Source: Haemonchus contortus (lineage: Eukaryota; Nematoda; Chromadorea; Rhabditida; Trichostrongylidae). Taken from it: a DNA stretch of 64,000 nt. Location of the stretch: the NCBI GenBank assembly GCA_000469685.2, contig LS997567.1, positions 30,800,799-30,864,798 on the forward strand. The letters run 5' to 3'. Below are positions 21,202 through 33,537 of this stretch, piece after piece. Positions within the stretch are counted from its first letter, which is position 1; every line of letters begins with the position of its first letter. The position numbers were made by a program, and so were the translations under genes. The notes under the pieces are model-generated. The model searched no databases, was not told the DNA's origin, and worked only from the letters and a program-made list of their open reading frames with translations.

Positions 21202-21988
21202 CGTAGTGAGTAGGTATTTCCTGTGTGTTCTCAACTGTAGTGCAGTGACGAAAAAGATATCCCAAAAAGAGATGATGAGGTAAATGCGAGAGGCCTGTTG
21301 CGTTTTGTGCGTTGCACTAATAGGAAGTATCGAGTCTCACAGAATAATTGCATCCTTCCCTCCTCCGCTATCAACTTCACCATTCCGGGTGGTTCACCAC
21401 TCCTCAGACTCCACCGAAATTCTCAACTCTTTCGAGTCTTTTGTCTGTAAAAACTCACGTTGGAGAGTAGCAGTCATAGAATTCCTCGAAATACGCATTG
21501 TTTTTCCTGAGCTAGTAAGCTTTTGCATCGTTGTTTACCAACATGCACTTCCTTTTTTTTCAACTCAATACGGTCCCATTTGTGTGTGTCAGAATGGTCG
21601 AACTTCTTTATCACGATAGGTGAAGGGCACACGTGAAATTTACCTGGAAAACTCGGGCCCAATTTTTTGGAGTTGTTTGTGTACATTGAAGTACCGTTCT
21701 ATAACAGGCACGCAAGCTGATATAGCGAAAAGTGTGAGTTAAGCGCGCGATAGCATAGCGTCCGAGATTCGAGCTCAACATCTCGCAAAATCGCTAAAAA
21801 TGTGCAAATTTCCCCTTTACTTCAGCAGACTTATGATATTTGAAATATAGTCATGTTGAAAGGGGTATAGGCCCAATCAACAACATTATAGATTCGTTTT
21901 TTTAGCAGACACTTCGCTTTGAACCGGTCTTGCACAGCTAAATTTCCAAAGTGTGTACAATTCAGATTAACAACTTCTCTTTATGCAG

Positions 21989-22647
21989 CTCGGAACTTCT
22001 GCCACTATCTGTTGCTGCAGCCACGTTGCTTTCTAAGCGTTTCAGAAAGTTCACTGAAAAATCACGTAAATGTTTCGCTGAAGTAGTTGGCAATGGCGAA
22101 CTAGGAGCATTTTTTCACATTGTTCATGCCATTGTATCATTTCGTTGCGCCAGATTCAGTAGAGAGAATCAGGCTTGCGAAATTCTGAAAGGAACAATCG
22201 CTCGGAAGAAAAAACGGCTTATCTTTTTCTTTCAGGTGGACTATTCATCCCGTCCCATCGATCCGATTTTTCAGCAGGCTCGAGCCAAAATGGAGGATGC
22301 ACGGGATTTCCAGAAAAATTCATCTTCAGGATCAACTGCTAAGAGCTCATGTACTGCAGCTTCCAAAGACTGTGAGCATACACGCCTGAATGATTAGGAA
22401 GTTAACGATTTTCTTAACCCTCCGTCGATACACCATTATTACAGATGGAATAATTTGTACGAGTGCAACAGCATTACCGACCATTTCCCTCTATTCAGTA
22501 CCCTCACAGGCTTCTGTTCAGCCTGAAATTAATCAGATTGATGCCAAGATCTTTTTCGCTGAAACAATCAATGTTGCTGATGGGAACGATTTAGAATCTC
22601 CACCGGAAAAACGAATGCTCATTGCTTCTGAAGTAGAATTATTATAA
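21989..22647 (+). CDS. 3' end of an unrecognised spliced gene (three exons)
   Basis: Model: exons 21989-22082, 22236-22371 and 22445-22647. The acceptors are TTTATGCAG, TTTTTCTTTCAG and CATTATTACAG; the donors are GTAGTT and GTGAGC. The introns are 153 and 73 bp, sizes normal for nematodes. The junction phases work: exon 1 ends on a codon boundary, exon 2 begins VDYSSRPIDPIFQQARAKME and ends one base into a codon, and the joined codon continues in frame as YGIICTSATALPTISLYS. The last exon ends SEVELL with TAA at 22645-22647, and an AATAAA lies at 22920-22925. The spliced tail is ~143 residues, hydrophilic and Ser/Lys/Glu-rich in the middle (SSSGSTAKSSC), with no domain I recognise. Exon 1 starts with one base of an earlier codon, so upstream exons must exist; I could not place them. 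Alternatively, the frame reads through intron 1 and stops at 22397. Confidence 0.55.
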
Positions 22648-24966
22648 CTTTCACGTTCTCTTTGTTTGAAAATGCATCTTATGAATCACTAGATAGGGAA
22701 CCCCTTTGTTTTATATGCGATGGCAGCTTCCGTGATATGTGATCCGTTTCTATTCCCTTTTAAATGTAGGAACAGGACATACGAGAATGAACTCATTGCC
22801 GGCAACCTGCATTGCTTTTCGAAGCTGTTCTTCATTCCGTGTTGGTGGGAACTGAAATTCTCAAATTTTCAATCAGTAAGAAGTCCCAAATCTGAATGCT
22901 TCACGTTTCCCACCAAATCAATAAACAAAATCTGAATGTGCTTAGTTTCTCATGCGAAATCAAAATTCGCGATCGGTGTGAACACATCAATGATGAATCA
23001 AACTATGGATATTCCAGCTTCTACTTGAAAGCTATCATATGCAGGAACGTTAACAACTAGCGGACTTTTATATACTGTCGAAGTGTTCTCGATGACTCCA
23101 CAGTGTGACTTTTTCTTACGTCATCGGTGCAAAATTATAAGGCAACTTTTCAGCAAATCATGATCAAAGCAAAAAAATCTGACACCAGTGAGAGTAAGAG
23201 CATAATTTTGCTGTATAATGCACACGCAAGTGAAGAGGAATGTTGCTTTGCGTATTTCCGAGTCTATGCAGTGGTGGATATCCACTCGAAGTGGATCTGC
23301 TGCTTCGACTATTGAATAAATTTGTACGGTCAACCAATTGCATATGCACAGCGGGCAGTAAATAAGTCAATTTCATATGTCCTCGAGAAACACTCCCACA
23401 CATGCACGCTTACATGTAAACATAGCGTTAACCTGTTGAGAGCTCAACTAGTCCTGCGACCTTTCCGGAGAGGATGGGATTATTGTGTAGAAATGGAGAA
23501 ATTGAATCTATTAAAAAAGATTTATGCTGGAAATTGAGCAATTTAAGTACTACTCATTTCCACATAATGAGGCGGTCAGCGTAGACCGGATCATCTTCCT
23601 GCTTTCTCGCGGCATGGGAAATCTGAATGTTCGAGAGACAAGGAAGTCTAAAACTTAGCTTTATTTGTCGAGACTCTTTATACCACTCATTTGAGGGTCG
23701 AGATTACGACATTGATCAACTAGAAAATCAATTTGCGGTCAAGACGAACAAGAGCAAAGGCGGTTACCGTCCGCACGCTAGTTCGAATTCAGAATTTAAA
23801 GAAAGAGATACCAACAGGGAGTGGCCAATCCACGAAACCTTCTCAAGCGATGCTACACAATTTTGAGGCAGTATTTAGGAACCACTAAAATTCTGTGCAG
23901 GCTTTATCATCCTCTTCCACAACAGTCAGGATTGAACATTATAAAAAAATTGTGTCACCCGAAGGAAATTTCAAGCTTCGATAAAAAGTGGAACTTTGAG
24001 TGCATGAGTCGCACACTGAAGGAACATCGCTATAATCAATCCACAAATAGAGCACAATTACTGCAGAAGCTGTCAACTTGAGGTACCCCAATTTTTCGGG
24101 CAGATGTTCAGCTTTTTTCTATCTAATTTGATTTTCAATTGATCAAATGGTTTCTGTCGTCGTATGCATGTATGCATGCATCGCCTGTATGCAAAGCTTG
24201 TGAGCCAATGAGGTCCGAAGCCAAGCAAACAAAATATCCACATTTAACAATCAAGCCTGTCTTATTATCCAACCATGCGCGACATAGCGAAACAATCGTT
24301 GATATTATAGGTCCTTTATAGAAGGAGAATTGCTGCAGGGGTCGAATTTAGAGGAGACCCAGCCATAGGCCTACAACAAGGCCATCATTTCCGGAGGTGA
24401 GCACGTCGATTCATGGCCATCAAGCCTGTTCTGCCACAGAAGCAGTCGTGCCTTAATAACGTGTGGAACAGTTTCTGATCTAGAGAATTAGCAGTGAATG
24501 CAGGAAATATTGCTCTCCCAATCGCAGAAGATTCAGTGCTGGGAAGCCATACTATCCCCAATGTTGGCAGTGACACCGTTTTGATTTTTGTTGCAGAATC
24601 ATTCAGAATCCGGGATAAAGCCATTCACAACCCAAACAAGGGAGTCTCGTCAGCCGATGTGGATTATGAAGAGCGGTAAAATGAAATACAAACATGGGCT
24701 TCGCATGTGCTTCAAACAACATTAGCAATCTTAGAAAGATCGTTTTCTCCTCGCGACCTACTCTTGCAAAGGCAGAGAGTAACTTTCGAAAGAGTTATGA
24801 AGGAGCACACAAAGAAAAACTTTCATTTTTGTCAGCACTTGTAGTAACGATTATTTAGGAATCGCCCGTTGATGCTTAGGCGTCTCAAAGAGACTAGTGA
24901 AATCTGCCCAATGTCAGGCACAAAAATTAACCCACATTCTTCATATCGAGTGGAGCGTATAAAGTG
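22648..24966. other. Interval with unrecognised frames
   Basis: Plus-strand frames at 23627-23866, 23821-24081 and 24494-24679 have soluble-protein composition and could be exons, but I recognise no domain and cannot join them. The 24494-24679 frame has a TTGTTGCAG acceptor-like site inside it. No TE termini were found. Confidence 0.35.
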
Positions 24967-24997
24967 AATGGCTGTTTTCATAGTCGGCCGGCCGGCA
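24967..24997 (+). mobile_element. MITE end fragment at the satellite border
   Basis: GGCTGTTTTCATAGTCGGCC followed by GGCCGGC matches the terminus of the foldback MITEs at 2727 and 6937. The very next bases (AATGTGCTTTCAACATG) are satellite sequence. Confidence 0.6.
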
Positions 24998-27900
24998 AAT
25001 GTGCTTTCAACATGTTTGAGTCTGACATTGGAAAAAACAGGTATTTTCAGAATTGCTGATCTATTTATGTTCAGAAGGTCATGCAGCTTCTGTCGCCTCA
25101 TTCATTGTTTGAATTGGAATTTTTTGCTTGCGGTTGTGAGAAAAGTGAAGGAGAAATGTTTTGTGTCTGAATTTTAATAAAAAACAGATTTTCAGCATTG
25201 CTGCCGAATTCATGTTGGGGAGAACACTAAGCTTCTGTTGCATCATTCGTTGTTCAGATCATACTTTTTCCCCAAACAATTCTTAACTCCCGTTCTTCAT
25301 ATCAGAAAAAGTAACCGAGACATGTTTGAGTCATTCAGAAAAAAAGATAATTTTAGAATTGATGATGCATGCATGTTAAGAAGACCATTGAGCTTCTGTC
25401 GCTTCGCTCATTCTTTGAATCAAAAATTTTTTGCTAACGATTACTGAACACTCTTTCTTCATATCAGAAAAAGTAACTGAGACATGTTTGAGTTTGACAT
25501 AAAAAAAACAGATAATTTCAGAATCATGTATTAATGTGGAGGAGACATTCATTCTGTGGAACCATTCATTGCTTGAATCGAACTCTTTTCCGCAGAGGAT
25601 ACTAAACGCTCTCTCTTCAAATCAGTAAATGTGCTTTCAACATGTTTGTGTCGTGCTTTGAATAAAAAGATAATCTCAGAATCACTGATGTATTCGTTTG
25701 GAGGAGAACATCGAGCTTCTGTGGCAGCATTCATTGTTTGAATTGAATGCCTTTTAGTAAAGGATTCTGAACGCTTGCTCTCCAAATCAGTTAATGTGCT
25801 TTCAACATGTTTGTGTCTGGCTTTGAATAAAAAAAGATAATTTCAGAATCATTGATGGAATCATGTGGAGGAGCCAATTGAGCATCTGTCGCATCACTCA
25901 TTGTTTGAATTAAATTTTCTTTGCTAACAATCTATGAACACTCCTTCTTCATATCAGAGATGTTTGAGTCTGACATTGAAAAAAGAGATAATTTCAGAAT
26001 CACTGATGTATTCATGTGGAGGAGAACATTGAGATCCTCTTCCTTCATTCACAGGATACTAAACGCTCTCTCTTCAAATCAGTGCAATCCGTCAGAGACC
26101 TTGGCTTTTACTACAACGACAAACTGGACTTCACGGAGCACATTAAAACGAGGATCAGAATAGCCAATCATCGGACATTTCAAATTTTCAAAGGGCTGTC
26201 TTTAGCTAATAAAGGAGCCTTGTTGTGTGCTTGCAAGTCGTATGTGCGACCACTGGTCGAATCCAGCACAACGGTTTTCAACAGCAAGAAAAGGAAACAT
26301 GTCTTTGCGCTTGAAAAGGTTCAGAATAACTTTACTCGTAAACTGCTTATTCGAATTGGTGGTTTTTTGTACTCCAAAATACCTAAGGCAGCTATCAGGA
26401 ATCAGTATCTTGGACTGATATCTTTAGAAACGCGACGGAGGGTTTTCGATCTTTGTATGGTTCACAAACTTGTACACGGTACGTGTGGTCACGGTTCTAA
26501 TGTATTCAAGCTGACACATTCTAGGACTAGGGGTGGCTCCATGAAGATTTCTTTGGCACGTCCTAAAACAAACTTGCGAGCGAGTAGTTTTACCTTCAGG
26601 GCTGGCAGTGATTATCTAAAAGTGGTGAAAAATATATCTGTCTCTCCATCGCTAGTTCGGTTCAAACGCCAAGTAGTTAAGTTGCTGATGAAGGGAACTG
26701 GTCCTAACGTTTCTTGAGACTGATTACCTAACTAATTTATCTTTGTATTACGTATTGTTGTTTGTACAAATGTTCGATATTTATATTGCGTTTTGGTTTC
26801 TTTCTCACGTTTGCCTTCCGCAAGCGTAATAAACTTATACTTATAATGTGCTTTCAACATGTTTGTGTGTGGCTTTGAATAAAAAAGATAATCTCAGAAT
26901 CATTGATGGGTTCATTTGGAGGAGACCATCAAGCTACTGTCGCTCAACTCATTGTTTAAATTGAAATTTTTTTGTTACTATTTTTTGATTACACTCTTTC
27001 TTCATATCAGAAAAAGTAACTGCGACATGTTTGAGTCTGACATTGAAAAAAACAGATAATCTCAGAATCATTGATGGGTTCATTTGGAGGAGACAATTGA
27101 GCATCTGTCGCTTCACTCATTGTTTAAATTGAAATTTTTTTGTTACTATTTTTTGATTACACTCTTTCTTCATATCAGAAAAAGTAACTGCGACATGTTT
27201 GAGTCTGACATTGAAAAAAACAGATAATCTCAGAATCATTGATGGGTTCATTTGGAGGAGACAATTGAGCATCTGTCGCTTCACTCATTGTTTAAATTGA
27301 AAATTTTTTGCTAATATTTTTTGATTACACTGTTTCTTCATACCAGAAAAAGTAACTGCGACATGTTTGAGTCTGACATTGAAAAAAACAGATAATCTCA
27401 GAATCACTGATGTACTCATTTGGAGGAGAACATCCAGCTTCTGTGGCAGCATTCATTGTTTGAATTGAATGCCTTCTAGTAAAGGATTCTAAACGCTTGC
27501 TCTCCAAACCAGTTAATGTGCTTTCAACATGTTTGTGTCTGGCTTTGAATAAAAAAGGTTATTTCAGAATCATTGATGGAATCATGTGGAGGAGACAATA
27601 GAGCATCTGTCGCTTCACTCATTGTTTGAATAAAATTTTCTTTGCTAACAATCTATGAACACTCCTTCTTCATATCAGAGATGTTTGAGTCTGACATTGA
27701 AAAAAGAGATAATTTCAGAATCACTGATGTATTCATGTGGAGGAGAACATTGAGATCCTCTTCCTTCATTCACTGCTTGAATTGAATGTCTTTCAGTAAA
27801 GGATACTTAACGCTCTCTCTTCAGATCAGTAAATATGCTTTCAACATGTTTGTGTCTTGCTTCGAATAAAAAAAGATAATTTCAGAATCATTGATGGAAT

Positions 27901-28503
27901 CATGTGGAGGAGAACATTGAGCTCCTGTTCCTCCATTCATTTTTCGAAATGAACTACTTTCCGCAGGGGATACTAAACGCTCTTTCTTAAAATCAGTGAA
28001 TGTGCTTTCAACATGTTTGTGTCTGGCTTTGAATAAAAGGATAATTTCGGAATCTGTTCGAATTAAATTTTCTTTGCTAACAATCTATGAACACTCCTTC
28101 TTCATATCACAGATTTTGTTTGAGTCTGACATTGAAAAAGAACAGATAATCTCAGAATCACTGATGTATTCATTTGGAGGAGAACATTGAGCTTCTGTAG
28201 CAGCATTCATTGTTTGAATTGAATGTCCTTCAGCAAGGGATACTAGACTCTCTCTCCAATTCATTAAATGGGCTTTCAACATGTTTGAGCCTGACATTTG
28301 AAAAAAAAAACTTCAGAATTGATGATGTATGCATCTTCAGAAGACGATTGAGAATCTGGAATCTGCATCATTCATTGTTTGAATTGAATGCTTTTCAGTA
28401 AAGGATACTGAACGCTCTCTCTTCTAATCAGTAAATGTGCTTTCAACATGTTTGTGTGTGGCTTTGAATAAAAAAGATAATCTTAGAATCAGTGATGGAG
28501 GAG
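24998..28503. repeat. Satellite 1 (monomers ~165-170 bp), left block
   Basis: The monomer contains ATGTGCTTTCAACATGTTTG, then GAATAAAAAAGATAATTTCA, GAATCA-TGATG, GGAGGAGA, TTGAGCTTCTGT and CATTGTTTGAATTGAAT. Two alternating monomer types are visible. One has TCTTTCTTCATATCAGAAAA and AGTCTGACATTGAAAA. The other has CTAAACGCTCTCTCTTCAAA and TGTGTCTGGCTTTG. Recurrence is every 160-175 bp. Reading frames across it are repeat shadows. It contains one LINE fragment (26083-26845) and is broken at 28503 by the LTR element. Confidence 0.85.
26083..26845 (+). pseudogene. CR1-like LINE 3' fragment, embedded in satellite 1, copy 1
   Basis: The open frame reaches TGA at 26715-26717. It reads as the C-terminal (thumb) part of a CR1/Jockey-clade reverse transcriptase protein: VRDLGFYYNDKLDFTEHIKT, CKSYVRPLVES, ALEKVQNNFTRKLL, YLGLISLETRRRVFDLCMVH. 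In these LINEs this region follows the catalytic YADD domain, which is missing because the copy is 5' truncated. It ends in AATAAACTTATACTTATA, resembling the short 3' tail repeats of CR1 elements. The satellite flanks and sequence are the same as for 37173-37935. The ~35 upstream codons that stay open belong to the satellite. Confidence 0.75.
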
Positions 28504-28664
28504 TGTGGAATAGGGAGGTCAAGAGAAAGATGCCGTGCAGAGGCGGGCCACCCCCCAAGCGCGGTGGGTCATGCTGACCTACTCACAGGCGGGAGGCAAC
28601 ACCAGGTGGGTACGGTAACCAAATGAGGTCTGCGGCCTATCCGCCTGAGGCATGACCCACCCGC

Positions 28665-28672
28665 TATATAAG
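28665..28672 (+). promoter_or_regulatory. LTR TATA box
   Basis: TATATAAG lies in a CCCGC-TATATAAGGAGGG context, conserved in the 3' LTR at 35713-35720. It is the expected core promoter of the element; transcription would start ~25-30 bp downstream. Confidence 0.65.
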
Positions 28673-28769
28673 GAGGGGGGAATTAGCCTCCACACACTGG
28701 TGAAGACTCGTCCGTCGAGTAGCCGCCGGACGCCTCCACCAAGCAGCAGCCTCCTTCGCCACCACCACC

Positions 28770-28970
28770 GTCAGCCGCCACCTGCACGACTCCAGAAGCC
28801 GCCACCTCCACGACTCCAGAAGCCGCCACCTGCACGACTCCAGAAGCCGCCACCTGCACGACTCCAGAAGCCGCCACCCGCACGACTCCAGAAGCCGCCA
28901 CCTCCACGACTCCAGAAGCCGCCACCTCCACGACTCCAGATCCGCCACCTCGACGACTACAGAGCCGCCA
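28770..28970 (+). repeat. 24-bp minisatellite inside the LTR
   Basis: The unit AGCCGCCACCTGCACGACTC-CAGA is repeated about seven times, with C/G variants. Because 24 is a multiple of three, both strands stay open (PPARLQK on plus, and ESCRWRLL-type and other frames on minus). I regard these as artefacts. The 3' LTR holds fewer and more diverged units (35826-35970). Confidence 0.85.
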
Positions 28971-29127
28971 CACACCCAACTCAGCACTGCGCCGGAAATT
29001 CACCGTTTTGTTTGTTGTTTTTGTTGCCGTTTTTTAGCAGATAAACTTTTAAAATAGTCGTGTTCTCTGGCAGAAAAGGGTCAACAGAGTCCTTAATCCA
29101 GTGACCACCCTAGTCACTGGTCGTACA

Positions 29128-29145
29128 TGGGGGCCGAACGTAACA
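29128..29145 (+). promoter_or_regulatory. Putative tRNA primer-binding site
   Basis: The bases directly after the 5' LTR are TGGGGGCCGAACGTAACA. They begin with TGG, as expected for pairing with a tRNA CCA end. I cannot name the tRNA. Confidence 0.5.
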
Positions 29146-29338
29146 AGGGCCGTTGACAACTTTTACTGCTGAACACGGCAGAGGAAGGTAGCAGAAAGGG
29201 ATCAGAGTTTCTCTTGTCGCTACAGACAGCCTCACTGCTCACCGAAGAAGGAAGGTGTCAGTAGGCTAAGAAAGGAGTGCGAAAAAGGAACACTCCATAG
29301 GTGGATACGGTAAAAAGATACCGGATCACCAATAAAAG

Positions 29339-30898
29339 ATGGTTGTCTGCAGGGAGCAACGAGCCCCAATGCAAAGAGAGATGGTCGAAGAAGACATCAA
29401 CGAAGTATTGATGGAGGAGCAGCAGAACACACCGCCAGAGGTGAGCAATCCTGAAAGTATTTCCATGGAAAGTTGTGGAAACTGGTCGGATTGTGTGAAG
29501 GTAGTGCGAGAAGCGAGGCAAAGAGCACTTTCGATGCTAGCCAAAGCAAAAATAGCTAAGGAAGTGAAAAGTAGCCTAGAGAAAGAGTGGGCTTCAGTAG
29601 GAGAGGCAATCGAAAAACTTGTGAATGAGATAGTTCACGTGCCTGCAGTTCCGAAGGAGTTAATAAAGGGAATCGCAGAGACTCTCACATAGAGAGGAAT
29701 AGAGTCTGAGGAAGAGTGGGAAGGGTATATAAAAACGGTGGAGAAGGATGGAGAGCTGATAAGTGAGCTATGCGAAATGTTTGAAACAGTTATTTTCCAG
29801 CTCAAACACGCGATCGAGGAAAGATGCAGGAAGACACACAATGAGGAAGACATCAGTGCGAGAAGGAGTAAGCAAGTGAAATACGAGCATGCAGTTCAAA
29901 ACATGAGTGCTGACTCAAGAAACATTGCGTTCCAGGAGACAGCCTGTCCGACTGGTCCGACATCTGCATGCAGCTGGCAGAAACATGGAACGACCCAAAG
30001 AGCGACATCGGCACACGTGGACACAGGTACGGATGCAAATGTGCATTTGGTTAATTACCTAAGAGCCATGGCATGTGCTGACCCGGGAGTCTATAAAGGG
30101 TCGAGGGGAGAAAACTTCCAAGAGTTTGTAAGGAAGTTCAAGCGGAAATATGTTGGTGTTATTTCCTGTGAGGAAACATTGATCGAGATAATAGGGGATG
30201 ACCATTTAGCAGGAAGGGCCAAAAACATATTTACCTCACTGCCGAGCGCAGTAAAGGAAGGAGGTCTGGAAGTAGTGACCAGGGAGATAACGAGGTTATT
30301 AGCTTGTGACTCAACAGCGAGTAGAATGAGAGCGCTAACCGAGCTGAAAAATTTAAGAATAAGGCCTGGTCAAGAGGTCGCAGAATTCTGCGTAGTCTTA
30401 GAGAAAATAGGCAAGCAAGCGTATCCAGAGAGGACACCGGAAGACAGGTCAATGGAATACGCTCAAATTTTTCTGGATAATTTGAGCGCTTGGCCAGAAC
30501 ATGTCCAATTAATAGGAGCCCTCCACCGGGTAGAACCCAATAAAGCGTACGAGGAGATAAAGCAGTTGGCAATCAGTATAGAGCAATCAAAGATAGTGCT
30601 GGGAACCAACAGGAAGAGCCCACTATCTTGGAAAACTAGGTACACACATTATCAAAGTGGCAGGGAGCAAAAACCACCTGATTCCACGGTAGGAAGATCG
30701 ATGGATTTCGATCGTATGGTAGATGAGGGGCAAGAGGCTCGCTCAAGAAACAGAGTCAATTTACCCAGCCCTGGTAATCCAAGGCGAGAAAGAGACAGTC
30801 AGAAAGAGCAGAGCAAAAAGTGTTACCGCTGCTCAAGATTCGGACATTTTGCGAGAGAGTGCCCTACAAGAGCAGTTAGGGTGAATAGCACGGCCTAG
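29339..30898 (+). pseudogene. gag (capsid and nucleocapsid), one internal stop
   Basis: One frame runs from ATG 29339 to TAG 30896-30898 (~520 codons) and is interrupted only by a TAG at 29690-29692. After the stop it continues without a shift (RGIESEEEWEGY). The middle (about 30060-30600) has retrotransposon capsid character: FQEFVRKFKRKYVG, LAGRAKNIFTSLPS, LRIRPGQEVAEF. Near the C-terminus is a zinc knuckle, CYRCSRFGHFAREC (30821-30862), of the CX2CX4HX4C type that binds the element's RNA. Gag would form the cytoplasmic particle. The start is the first ATG after the leader, ~210 bp from the LTR. The single internal stop suggests recent inactivation. Confidence 0.85.
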
Positions 30899-33537
30899 AG
30901 GAATGTTCAGGTTAGGGACAAAGAAGCAAAGATGTCATCAATTATAGAAGGATGTCGTAGCCTGGGAATGTCGACCCGAGAAGTCACGGGAGCGAGTGAT
31001 CTCATTGGCACTCAAATTGTGATGGAAATAAACCTTCTTGAAGAAAGCTACAAGGCTTTAGTAGACACAGGGTCAATGATCAGTATAATCCCGATAGGAG
31101 TACTTGCAAAAGCGCAAGAGAGGGGATTTGACGTCGATTCCTTGTCGGTAGTGCCCAAAGCCAAACTCAGACCGGTATTTGACGCCTCAAACAACAGAAT
31201 GAATTTTGAGGGCGCAGTTTATATTCAGGTGGACACAAAGAGTGGGCATTCAGGGTTAATACCGTTCCATATTAGCCCCACAAAAGAAGCCGAGGTAATA
31301 ATAGGAACTAATGCGTTAAGCAGACTAGGAGTAGAAGTGTCAATAAATAGAGAATGTAAACCGAAGGAAGAATTGAATGAAGTAAATAAAGGAAATCATG
31401 TGGTCGTGATGAAACGCCTTTACATACCGCCGCATAACGTGAGCCTGGTTCCAGTTAAATGCGAAGGTGACTTAGGAAATGATAAGGAAAGGTTTATATG
31501 GCCTTGTAAGCGAGGAGTAGAACCAGGAGTATATCTGATCAAGGATCGAGAAACCACGATTCCAGTTTTTCACACTGGCACGGATCCGCTAATTCTTAAA
31601 GAGGGGGAAAACGTCGGACACTGAGAAACGGATAAGTGGCACGATCAGTGGGAAGACCTGAATCCCCTTCTATCTGACGAGGTTGATCATGAATTATCAG
31701 GAAATGAGAGACTGCAAAAATTGGAAGAGTTGCTGTCAGCAAACACGGAAGCCCAAAAGCTGGATGAAGAAGTAAAGTTGCTTCTGAAGAAATACCAAGG
31801 AACTTTCTCAATTATAGTCAAAATGACCATCGATACGGGAGACTGCGCACCTATCAAGATGAGGGCAAGGCCAGTTCCACTGGGTCTGAGGCCGAAACTC
31901 AAAGAGCTGCTGACAGATCTGCTAGAAAGGAAGGTTATAGAACATAGTAAGTCAGAGTGGGCTTTTCCCATACCATAGTCCTCGTTGAAAAGAAGGACGG
32001 TTCGATTCGGCTATGTGTGGGCTATAGGGAACTTAACAGAAAGATCAAATTGGATGCGTATCCACTGCCAAGTATAGAAGCGCTTCTCCAAAGTTTATCA
32101 GGAAAACGATTCTTCTCAACATTGGATATGTGCAGCGGATACTGGCAAATTCCTCTAGCGGATGACGCTAAGGAAAAGTCAGCATTTCCCACACCAGAAG
32201 GACTGTACTAATTCAGGGTAACCCCATTTGGGCTGATCACGAGTCCGCCAGTGTTTCAAAGGTTTATGAATACTGTCCTTGGAGATCTTCTTGGCTGTGA
32301 AGTTTTCTGTTATATCGATGATATAATGGTCTGCACAACGTCCAAACAAAGGCATCTTCAGCTTTTGGAAGAAGTATTTCAAAGGTTGACAAAAGCAGGA
32401 TTGCGGTTAAAAGCGAAGAAGTGTCATCTACTGAAGAGCAAGGTAGCTTTCCTCGGACATGTTATCGACGGAGACGGTGTGCACATGGATCCGGAGAAGG
32501 TATCCGTCATCCAAGACTATCCAGTGCCGCAAACCGTCAAGCAACTCCGAAGCTTCTTAGGTATGGCTTCCTTCTACAGAAAGTTTTGCTTGGGCTTCTC
32601 GAAGCAGGAGTCTTGTCTCTTCAGTCTGACTTCGTCGAAGAAGAAGTGGTCTTGGGAAAAGGAGCATCAAGAAGCATTTCAGAAGATGAAGGACATGATT
32701 TGCTCGGCACAAGTCCTCAAACAGCCAGATGTGGATGCCGCCAGAAGTGGTACCAAACCGTTTTGTATATGCACGGATGCATCGACATATGGTTTGGGAG
32801 CAGTGCTATCCCAAGAGGGTGAAGACAAGCAAATTCATCCGATTTTCTTCGCATCTAAAAGCTTGAGCAAAGCTGAGAAAAGATATCATGTGACAGATTT
32901 AGAGGCACTTGCGGTGGTCTTTGCAATACGGCGCTTCCATATGTTTATATATGGCCTACCTACCATCATTATGACGAATCACCAGCCTCTAACTGCACTT
33001 TTCAAGCGTACTAATGTGTCACCACGAGTTCTGAGATGGTCACTCGAACTGCAAAGGTATAATCTGGAGATTCGCTACGTAAAGGGAAAGGCAAACGTGG
33101 TGGCAGATGCCCTCAGCAGGAGCGTACCTACAGCGATGGAGTTGGAATCGCTCGAAGGAGAAAATGAAGCCGTAGTGAATGCCGCTACAGTCGAAGAAGA
33201 ATCAGAATGGATGAAAGAATTGAGGAACGATCCACAACTAGGAGAACTCATTGGTATGATAGAAAAGGAGGAATGGGATCAAGAAGTAAGAATGACAGGT
33301 GAAAAATACCCCTCAAGAGTGGCAGACTTTGCATTAGAAGGCAAAGGATTGAAAAGGTTCTTAGGATGCGGTAGGGCGGTAGACGTGGTCCCTAAACCGT
33401 ATCGCCATGAAGTCTTCAAGGAAGCACACAACGGTGTCTTTGCAGGCCACTTCAGTGCTGAGAAAATTTTGAAAACTTTGTCCAAACGAGTGTACTGGCC
33501 AGGGATGGCGCAGGATGTCCATAAGTGGACGCGTTAA
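30899..33537 (+). pseudogene. pol part 1: protease, reverse transcriptase, RNase H
   Basis: Pol is in the same frame as gag and separated from it by the TAG at 30896, so readthrough or a later mutation is possible. The protease active site is VDTGSMISIIP (DTG at 31064-31072), with IIGTNAL further on. A TGA (31622-31624) interrupts the frame. At 31968-31977 CCATA is tandemly duplicated, shifting the frame just before VLVEKKDGS. RT follows with FSTLDMCSGYWQI, a TAA at 32209-32211, TPFGL, and catalytic YIDD (32311-32322). RNase H has CTDASTYGLGAVLSQ, TDLEALAV and NVVADALSR, but the usual TDH is TNH (32977-32979). The zinc-binding start of integrase (H-H, then C-C) spans about 33400-33565 and is cut by TAA at 33535-33537. 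At least four lesions make this copy inactive. Confidence 0.88.

Larger units (their letters stand above)
28504..29127 (+). repeat. 5' LTR
   Basis: 624 bp, TG...CA. It contains the TATA motif, a 24-bp minisatellite and a GATAAACTTTTAAAATAG stretch, which may serve as a weak polyadenylation signal. It is 50 bp longer than the 3' LTR, mostly because it has about two more minisatellite units. Confidence 0.9.

Noticed and set aside
21062..21265. 67-codon LFIY-repeat minus-strand ORF
   Set aside because: Translation of a (TAAA)n microsatellite.
28652..29044. 130-codon PPARLQK-repeat ORF and its minus-strand counterparts
   Set aside because: They lie wholly in the LTR and owe their openness to a 24-bp repeat; the 3' LTR version has changed composition.
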